NCBI GenBank assembly: GCA_039026555.1
Contig: JBCCMB010000001.1
Location: 42,384-106,383 of the forward strand
Direction of reading: 5' to 3'
Origin: JBCCMB01 sp039026555
GTDB taxonomy: Bacteria > Pseudomonadota > Alphaproteobacteria > Caulobacterales > Hyphomonadaceae
Length of the DNA: 64,000 nt
Of the stretch, positions 8,955-17,600 are shown piece by piece. The translations under genes were made by a program, and so were the position numbers. The first letter of the stretch is position 1. Each line of letters starts with the position of its first letter. Under the pieces are notes generated by a model. It was not told the DNA's origin. It was given only the letters and a program-made list of their open reading frames with translations, and did no database searches.

Positions 8955-9212
8955 CCTTTTTCCTTTAACAGCGGGCGAGAGCCCGCGTCTTGTACCGGCG
9001 AAGCCGGTTCGGTTTTCGATCCTCGGACACACACAGCTGAATGGATCGAAGCGCTTGATCTATTGAAATATTTTGAGATGCGGTTGGGTGTCCCCAGGCG
9101 ATATCAAACATGGATTATCTCATTTTTTAATTTCAAGGCCGCCGGAACGGAGGGCTAGCGTCCAGAGCACGCCGTGTGTAACGTGAAGTTGCGGGGAATG
9201 TGGAGCTAGGAC
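8955..9212 (+). other. Spacer with two hairpins downstream of VR1
   Basis: GCGGGC-gaga-GCCCGC (8971-8986, 6-bp stem, GRNA-type loop) and ACCGGC-gaa-GCCGGT (8994-9008) begin 50 bp after the variable core. Hairpins with GRNA-type loops downstream of the variable region are required for target recognition in the studied phage DGR, and similar hairpins occur after VR2. They could also be a terminator, although no long T-run follows. The rest of the spacer (about 9010-9200) is AT-richer and may hold a promoter for the TIR gene; no gene is seen in it. Confidence 0.5.
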
Positions 9213-10553
9213 GTGTCTTCGGGGACAAGACAACATCAATTTGTTTTTGTCAGTCATGCGCGGACAGACAAACCCAAAATCAAGGCGATCGTAGACGCCC
9301 TTATTTCTGGCGACGATCCAATAAAGGTCTGGCTCGATAACCCATCTGTCATGGGCTATTCCCAAGCCGAAATCGAAGCATCTTTTATCGATTTGCACGG
9401 CGGCGGTCGCTGGGACGACCAAATCAATGATGCGCTGGAAGCCTCCATGTGCGTTTTAGCGTGCGCCTCGCACAGCTTCACTAAGCGCTATCATGACGAT
9501 ACGGACAGCAAGAAGGGCAGCGTTATCCGCAAAGAGGTCACGGCCGGCGAGACGGGCGATAAGCTGGTCTCGTGTCGTATCGACGATCTTCCGTTCGGGA
9601 ATCTGCCGGGCGCGCTGTCGGAGGCGCAGACGGTCGATTTGCATGAGACGCCGGACAAGCTGTCCGCCTTGGTGCGCGATGTCCGCCGAAAGATTAAGAC
9701 GGTCAATGAGCGCAAGGAAGCCGGCGGATTGCGCAGCGACGCAAAACTTTATCTCGTCGACCGCACGCCGCAGGAAAACGCGGCGAAGAAAAGTATTGAA
9801 GCTGCAAGCGACGGCGGCGTCCACGCGCTGTTCGTAAAGGCGCCGCAAAATGAATGCCTAGATCTTTTTCAAGAGCGCCTGCGCGAGGAGACCAGTCGGA
9901 TTAGCAACCATACCAGATGCGTTTGGCAGGAATTGCACGTGGAGTGGCCGTCGCTGGCCGCCTCGCGAGATGAGTTTGCAGACGCCTATTTGAGCAATTT
10001 GGCGAGCAAACTGGGTGCGCGCGTGTCCGACTTGACTGCAAACCTCTCCAAGCCTCGCCAGGCGCCGCTGGCGGCTGTTTCCTTCATGAGTATGAGCGAG
10101 TGGGGACGGAGCCGGTTGCAAAAGGATCGGTTGCGCGAGTGGCTGGCCTTATGGCGGCGATTGCAGGAGGATACACGCGAGCTAAAGGCGGTGCCGGTGC
10201 TCGCTGTCGAGTTGCCGGAAGCGGCGCCCAAATGGAAAACCACGCCCAAAGTCAGCGACGGAGGCGTGTCCTCCCTACAGATTTTGAGAGACGTGCGTGC
10301 GGTTGAGAAAGAAGCGAAGCGCTCTGACGATTATGTGCCCCTGCGCCGATTGGACACGCTCCATCCTGTAACGCACCCGGACGCCGTTCGATGGCTGAAA
10401 CAATGCGGGTACAGCGAATCGAGCAAGCAATGGGACGAGTTGCGGTCGGCAATTGACGGCGCCTTCGCGCAGGGCCGCAAGCGGCTGAAGCGCATCGCTA
10501 TGCTGACATTTAAAAGGCGTATGGACGCACTCGTTCGTGATGGGACGATATAG
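9213..10553 (+). CDS. TIR-domain protein with inactive STAND-like (iSTAND-type) second region
   Basis: GTG start with GGAGCTAGG upstream; 446 residues. Residues about 8-165 are a TIR_2-type domain: QFVFVSHARTDKP at the first strand, VWLDNPSVMGYSQAEI, a conserved CVLACASHSFTK strand, and a Glu in IRKEVTAG at the place of the catalytic NADase glutamate. Residues about 175-340 resemble the inactive STAND-type NTPase modules of conflict systems (LYLVDRTPQEN, ALFVKAPQNECLDLFQERL) and lack a Walker A motif. The gene lies 8 nt before the MoxR gene, so the two are probably co-translated. I infer an NAD-consuming or signalling effector gated by the rest of the system. Confidence 0.75.
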   Translation: MSSGTRQHQFVFVSHARTDKPKIKAIVDALISGDDPIKVWLDNPSVMGYSQAEIEASFIDLHGGGRWDDQINDALEASMCVLACASHSFTKRYHDDTDSKKGSVIRKEVTAGETGDKLVSCRIDDLPFGNLPGALSEAQTVDLHETPDKLSALVRDVRRKIKTVNERKEAGGLRSDAKLYLVDRTPQENAAKKSIEAASDGGVHALFVKAPQNECLDLFQERLREETSRISNHTRCVWQELHVEWPSLAASRDEFADAYLSNLASKLGARVSDLTANLSKPRQAPLAAVSFMSMSEWGRSRLQKDRLREWLALWRRLQEDTRELKAVPVLAVELPEAAPKWKTTPKVSDGGVSSLQILRDVRAVEKEAKRSDDYVPLRRLDTLHPVTHPDAVRWLKQCGYSESSKQWDELRSAIDGAFAQGRKRLKRIAMLTFKRRMDALVRDGTI

Positions 10554-10561
10554 GGGACACA

Positions 10562-11635
10562 ATGATGACCGAACAACGCGCCGCTTATCCCTATTTCAAG
10601 CGAGGCATTGCGGGGTATGAGCAGGAGCCCGCGCCGCGAGCGGAAGAGGCGCGCCCTTATGATCGCAGAAAAGCGGAAGCGTCCGCCGACTATATCCCCC
10701 ATGAGGATTTGTCTCACGCCGTCAATGTCGCCTTGGCGCTCGGCATGCCGCTCTTGCTCACCGGCGATCCCGGGACCGGCAAGACCCAACTCGCTTACGC
10801 CGTAGCGCATGACCTTCAATGCCCGGTTCACAAATTTGAAACCAAGTCGACGAGCGCCGCGAAGGATTTGTTCTACACCTATGACGCGCTAACCGCGTTC
10901 AAGATTAAGGAGGCGGCCGATCCGCGTCAGTTCATTCGCTACCAAGCGTTGGGCCGCGCCATATTAGAGGCGTTTCCCTCAAACCATCCCGCCGTCGAAA
11001 AGCTATTGCCTCCAGCGGGATCGCCCAACCACACGCATCCAGGGCGACCGCGTCGCGCGGTCGTACTCATCGACGAGATCGACAAAGCGCCGCGGGATTT
11101 TCCCAATGACTTGCTCAACGAAATAGACCGTCTGCACTTCCGAGTGCCGGAGCTTCAAAATATCGGGTCCCCCGGAGCGGACGCCGCCGAACGAGGTGAA
11201 GACGAAAGCGAGCAAGGCGTGTCGCCGGAATTTCGGCCCATCGTCATCCTAACGTCGAACTCCGAAAAGGGATTGCCCGATCCGTTCCTACGCCGCTGCG
11301 TTTACTATGACATTCCCTTCCCGGAAGGCGATCAGATGGCGAAAATCGTAGCGGCGCGCGTGAAAGGCGTGGACGCCGGCGACCCCATGCTCGCGGATGC
11401 GCTGGATCTCTTTTATTCGCTGCGCCACGACAAAGGGCTGACCAAGCTGGCCAAAGAGCCGTCGACGGCCGAATTGCTGAATTGGCTGCATTTGCTGCTT
11501 CATCGCGGCGTTGCTGGGGGTAAGTCCCTTAAGACCCAGCCGGATCTGGTGAAGCAGACAATCTCCACGCTCGTGAAGAATTCGCGCGATCGGGAAGAGG
11601 CGATCGCTTTTGTCGATAATTGGAAAGCCGGCTGA
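10562..11635 (+). CDS. MoxR-family AAA+ ATPase
   Basis: 357 residues, soluble. Walker A GDPGTGKT at 68-75, Walker B VVLIDEID at about 167-174, sensor-1 region IVILTSNSEKGLPD at about 227-240, and an arginine pair in DPFLRRC. MoxR ATPases remodel partner proteins and normally work with vWA proteins. The following gene contains a degenerate vWA-like region, so they probably form such a pair. GGGGA precedes the start and only 24 nt separate its stop from the giant gene. Within conflict systems MoxR-vWA pairs are thought to act as the NTP-dependent switch between sensors and effectors; that role here is inferred from the neighbours. Confidence 0.88.
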   Translation: MMTEQRAAYPYFKRGIAGYEQEPAPRAEEARPYDRRKAEASADYIPHEDLSHAVNVALALGMPLLLTGDPGTGKTQLAYAVAHDLQCPVHKFETKSTSAAKDLFYTYDALTAFKIKEAADPRQFIRYQALGRAILEAFPSNHPAVEKLLPPAGSPNHTHPGRPRRAVVLIDEIDKAPRDFPNDLLNEIDRLHFRVPELQNIGSPGADAAERGEDESEQGVSPEFRPIVILTSNSEKGLPDPFLRRCVYYDIPFPEGDQMAKIVAARVKGVDAGDPMLADALDLFYSLRHDKGLTKLAKEPSTAELLNWLHLLLHRGVAGGKSLKTQPDLVKQTISTLVKNSRDREEAIAFVDNWKAG

Positions 11636-11659
11636 ACGGGGTAGGGCGGGATTTGCGCC

Positions 11660-14600
11660 ATGGCCGATGGAGCATCAGCAGCAGAGTTCGAGGACGAAGA
11701 GGTCGCGCGCCTTTTGGGCGACGAGCTGGAGCGGCTTTTTGATCGCCTAGACGAGGCGGGGCTTTTGGTGGGGCCGCGTGAGCGGTCGGCGGCTTACGCC
11801 ATCGCGTTTCAATGGCTTGGCGGAACGCGCGCGCCGCCCGCCCGCGCATCTGAGGCGATGTGGCGGCTTCGCCCGATGCTGGCGCCCGTTCTCGCCCGAA
11901 CGCAAAATGATCGGGCAGTTTTCTTCCATGTGTTCGACACAAATTACGAACCTCAGCCTATTAACCCGCCCGATGAGCCGGACCCACCCTTAAAGGGTTG
12001 GCCTTGGCGGCGGATCGTGCTGGGTATCGCGGCCACGATCATGCTCAGCGGATTGGCAAGCGTTGTCTATCATCGAACTCAGAATGAGGCCGACGTGGTC
12101 GTCGTCGAGGACGGCCCAAGCGGCGTCGCCAAAATCGAGCCAATTCAGACGGATGGCGATGCGCCGGTCGCGACTGAGAGGAGAGCCGCGCCATTGGCGG
12201 ACCAAACGGCGAATGATTTTCTCAACCGCATTCGCGATGCCGCAACGGCAATCGATGGCGACGTCTACAGGTACGGCCTTGCTCCCACGCTGGAGGAAGT
12301 CGCCAAGGAGCTGATCGACGACTCCAGGTCGTTGCGAAACGCGACGCCGGCGGATGGTGGAGGCGTCGCGCTATCGTCTCAAACGACTATTTTAGCCGGC
12401 GGCGTATTAAGTGGCGCGGCGTTCTCAAATGATGAAACACGCATCCTCTCATGGAGCTCGGACAACACCGTCAGACTCTGGGACGCGCAGACCGGAGACC
12501 AGATCGGGCCGTCCATGCAACATAACTTCATCGTCCGGGGCGCGGTGTTCTCAAAGGATGACACACGCATCCTCTCATGGAGTGTGGACAACACCGTCAG
12601 GCTCTGGGACGCACAGACCGGAGACCAGATCGGACCGTCCATGCAGCATGAGGACGCCGTCGGGGGCGCGGCGTTCTCAAATGATGAAACACGCATCCTC
12701 TCATGGAGCGACGACGCCACTGTCAGGCTTTGGAACGCACAGACCGGAAACCAGATCGGGACACTTATGGGACATGGACGCGACGTCTATGGCGCGGCGT
12801 TCTCAAAGGATGAGACGCGCATCCTCTCATGGAGCCGGGACGCCACCGTCAGGCTCTGGGACGCGCAGACCGGAGACCAGATCGGACCGTCCCTGCAACA
12901 CGAGCACGTCGTCCTGGGCGCGGCGTTTTCAAAAGATGAGACACGCATCCTCTCATGGAGCGACGACGCCACCGTGCGGCTTTGGGACGCCAACACAGGC
13001 GATCAGATCGGACGGCCAATGGTACATAAGGGCAGGGTATCTGGCGCAGCGCTCTCAAAGGACGAAAGCCGCATTCTGACTTGGAGTGAAGATGGAAGGA
13101 TAAGCTCTTGGAGCGACCCGGGGGCCTCTTTAGACGCGGAGTGGAGCGCCGACGCCTATGCGCGCCGGCTGAGCGACCTTACCGGCTTGCCGGGCGGGGC
13201 GCCGTTATCGATTTTTGCGAACAATGGCGCGCTCTGGGCGCGCCTGGCCCATGCGCTGTCGCGGATGGAGCAGCCGGGTCGAGAGACGTCCTTGTCCCAA
13301 CTTCGCGCCGACGCTGCCAAATCTCTGGAGGACGTCCAACCCTCGCGCGTAGATCGGATCGCCGAAAAGCTGCGCGCCCTAGACGCCCCGCCGACGGATC
13401 GCGCCGCGCTCTTTGACGCCGTTTTCGCCCTCGATGAAGCAGCCGCGTCCGATGCGCCCAGCATAGATCAAAACATCGGTTTTGGTCCGGCCTCCGACGT
13501 GCTGCGCGCCGCCGCGATCGCCGGCTTGGATGCGGCGCGATATGGCGATCCGCCGTGGCTGAACCTTAAGCCGCCGGCGCGTCCGGCCGCTTCGCCCGCG
13601 CCGGCCTGGCTGTGGCCTCTTTCTGTTTTGATACCGCTGGCGTTCGCGTTTTGGGTGGCGTCGTCGCTCGCTTTGAAGCGCGCCTATCTTCGCCGCCGCG
13701 CGCCGCGCGTCCCGCCGCTTCATACCAAATTCGTCAGCGAGGCCGGCCGGAACGTCGCCTATCAAGCGGGTCTCTTCCAGCGCGCCGCGCAGCAATTGCT
13801 CACGCGAACGCCCCGCGCCAGCGCCGCAATCGACATTCCTGCGACGGTCTCGGCGACGCTTGCGGAAGGCGGCGAGATTATCGCGCCGGTTTTTAAGGAT
13901 GCGCGTCTGCGTCCCGAATATCTGGTGCTGATTGAAGCGAACGCCGCCGGCGACCAGGAGGCGCGCCGGTTGAGGCGGATGGCCGAGCGTCTAGAGGACA
14001 TCGTCGATTTAGACGTCTTTTACTATCAGACCGATCCTGGCGAGTTGGAGAGTGAGGACGGCGCGAACCGCATCACAATTGAACAAGCCCAGTCGCGCTA
14101 TCCGGACCATCGATTGATCATTCTCGGGACGGGCGGAGGCTTTCTTGATGCCGTGGATTTGTCTCTTCGTCCCCCAGCGCAGAAGCTTTTCTATTGGGAG
14201 CGGCGCGCGCTGCTGACGCCTATTCCTCTCGCGGAGTGGAGCAAAGAGGATTACGCGCTGGCCAAAGCGCTAGAGATGCCCATCGGGCGTGCGACGCCTG
14301 AGGGTCTGCTCACGCTCGCCGAACTGCTCGGGTTAGAAGGCGCTGAAGCTGGGACCGAACCCAACCCGAGCGGAGACGGCTTGGCGCGCCCGCTGCCGGA
14401 CTTGTTTCGCAATCGCTCGCAGCGCTTTTTGTTCAACGCGCCGCCCGACCAAGCAACAATAGCCGATCTTCTACGTGAATTGCGCAATTATCTAGATCCG
14501 TCGGCGTTCGATTGGTTCGCGTCATTAGCGGTTTATCCGAATGTTCAATGGGATTTGACGCTGCTTCTGGGAGTCAAGCTGCCCCGTGCGCCGGGAGAGG

Positions 14601-17600
14601 ACTTTGCCACTAATCCGCTTTATGATGAACGTCGGCTGGCCGCGATCACGCAGTTGCCTTGGCTGCGGTCGGGCCGCATGCCCAACTGGCTCAGACGCAC
14701 TTTAATTAGCAAGCTGTCGCCCGAGCGGCGCGAGGAGATCAAGGCCGTTCTGGACGAGCTGCTTGAAAATGCGCGACCTAAGAACAAACACGAAGTCGAC
14801 GCGATCGAACTCAGTATCCGTCGCGATAAGCCTAAAGACACAACACGAACTGACCGTTTGCTAGACGACGAAGTCCTGCTCGACTTTCTCGCCTCCGGCC
14901 AACGAGAGGATTTTGCGTTGGCGCGGTTCTCACGGTTCGCTGAATTGTTCGATCGCGGGTTTTGGGATCGGATAGGCGGGCCCGAAGGCGTTGCGGGCGC
15001 AGCAGCGCTAGCCTTCTCATTGACCGCGTTTGTCGTTACCCCGCGCGCCGCAGACGGCGCTGTTGTGACCGGTGCTTATGCGCCGCTATGGCTTTTGGGC
15101 GTCGGGGGGCTGCTGGTCTTTGCATTCTGGAAGCCCGACATTGCGGCGGCTCGTCTCGGCGCCGCGTTCGAGCGCGCCGCGCCTGGCGCTTTGGCTTTGT
15201 TCTTGGCGACGCTGGGCCCGCTCGCGGCGGCGTACGTCAGCGCTCGATCAGGTGTAGATCCGCTGTCTATAGTCGCGACGTCGAATACCACGTCATTTTG
15301 GATCTGGGGCGCGTATATCGCTCAATTTGGTCTTCTCGTCGGCGGGCTTTGGGTCTCACGTTCGATCTGCACGCGCTTTGGCCTTCGCATCTACGTCGCT
15401 GCATCGCTGCCTGATTGGGCCGAGTTGTCGATCAAAGCTGCGGGGCTGGGCGCGTTCGCTTTGGCGATAACAGCGCTCGCCGGAAATGTTCCCGGCCTAG
15501 CCGAGTTTTCGCGCTCGCCACTTGTTGACCCAGACCAATTGGACGCGTCGGCGATGCTTTGGCTCGGCGGTTGTCTCGCCGTATTTTTGTTGGGCTGGCT
15601 GGCTGCGCAGTTCGCGCCGGATATGCAGACGATCCGGGCGGCGAGCGCCGGCCGCAGCGCAAAGCCCGCACTATTCGCGATTGTCGCACGCGCCCTCGCC
15701 GCACTTGTTCCCGTTGTAGCGTCATTGGCGGCCTATTGGCATGTGTCCTTGACCTCGTCGCGATCAGACCTCGCTATGGATGAGACGGTTTTCCGACCCG
15801 CTCTGACCGCAATATCGCCGGACGGCGAGACGCTCGCAGCGGTCGACATCGCCGGGCGGCTTGTCGTTTCGCATGCCAACGCCGCCGCGCCTTACCGCGC
15901 CGACCCGACGCAATTGAGCGACGCGCGCGCGCCGTTCACGGCGTTGGCGGTTGGCGGCGAAGGTGAAGCCGTCATCGCTTTCGCAGATGCAGACGGACGA
16001 GTCTTTGAGGCGACGCCGTATCGCGACGCCGTCGCGCCCGTCGTTGATCCGTCGGAAAATTCCGGTCGGGCGCGTAGCGACGGCGCGCCGGCCCAACTCG
16101 CGTTCGGCCCCAACGCGCAACTCTGGACGGCGATAGAGACAGCGGAAGTCGGTGTTCGCGTTATCACCGCAGGCCGAGCTTGGAACGACGCGGAGCAGAG
16201 CGGCCCGCCACAAGCACTTATTGCTGTGAGTGGAGGCCGAGCGGCCTTAGCGACACTGGACGGCCGTATTCGTTTGGTGACGCCCACAAGCGACGGTCTC
16301 GCCGTTCAGCTGATTGGCGCCAGCGGGTCTCTCGCGCCGTCGCGTCAGCTCAGTTTCGATCCGGACACGATGACACTTCGCGCTGGTCTGATCGATGGCG
16401 AGATATGGGAAGCAAATTTGGTCGACAGCGGCGCTTCGTTCGAATTTGTAGGCCGCGCCAACGCCATGGCGCTCGGGCCGGCGCCTCTCTACACGACATC
16501 TTCTGAGATCTCACCATTTGTTGGGCCCGCCACGCCCTCGGGCAGGCGGCTCGCGCTTGTAATTGGAAACGCCGAGTACGAGCAATTACCAGACCTGAAG
16601 AATCCCTTGAACGATGCGCGCCTCATTTCTGAGTCGTTGGAAAGTTTAGGTTTCGAAGTATCCCGGCTACAAAACGCGTCGCGCAACGAAATGCTTCAAG
16701 CGGTGCGTCAACATGCTCAGAATGTCGCGGCCGCCGGGCGTAATTCTGTGAGTTTTGTTTATTTTGGGGGACAAGGCGTTGAGATAGACGGTCAAAACTA
16801 TTTGATTCCAACTGACTTGAGTGCGCACGAGCCAGCCACCGTCCGAAGCGATTCACTACTTCTCAATGATGTAATAAGTGAAATCGATACGGTCGGGCCA
16901 GCGGCTAGCCTTTTCGTACTGGATACCTGCCGAAACGATCCATTTTCTGGCCAACGCGGATCAATCGGCCAAGGTTTTGCTCCCGCGAACGCGCCGACAA
17001 ACACCTTCATCGCCTTTGCGGTCGAACCAGGAGGGATAGCGCTCGACAGTTTGGATGCGAGGGACAATAACAGTCCTTACACCTCGACGTTGGCGGAGAC
17101 CTTGCTTATTCCGGGGTTATCTGTGCAGGATGCGTTTGCCGAGGTTCGCCGCAAGGTGACGGCTGCGACATCAGGCGAACAAGTGCCATGGATATCGGAC
17201 CGTTTAGCGAGCGAATTTTGTTTCGCTGGCTGCGAGGTGCAAACGCCCGAGCCGGCCGCCATCCCCTCGGCGCTCCCACCTCGCCTCTATATCCAGATCG
17301 CTTCAGAGGCGCAGCGCGAAGACGCGTTACGTGTTCGCGAGGCGTTGTCGCCGCTCGACGTAGACGTGCCGGAGTTTGAGGTGCGTAGCGCGAGCATGCC
17401 GGACCGGGGGGAGTTTCGCTATTTCCGGCGCTCGGAAGAGGGGCTGGCGCGTGAAACGTACAACGCGCTGCCGGATCTCGACGCCGGCGGTGCCGCCTTT
17501 GTCTACGTGTCCGGCTATGAGGACTCCGAGGACATCCGAGACAATCATTTCGAGCTTTGGCTGCCCGGTCCTACGATGTTGGAGGACGATTTCCAGCCGG

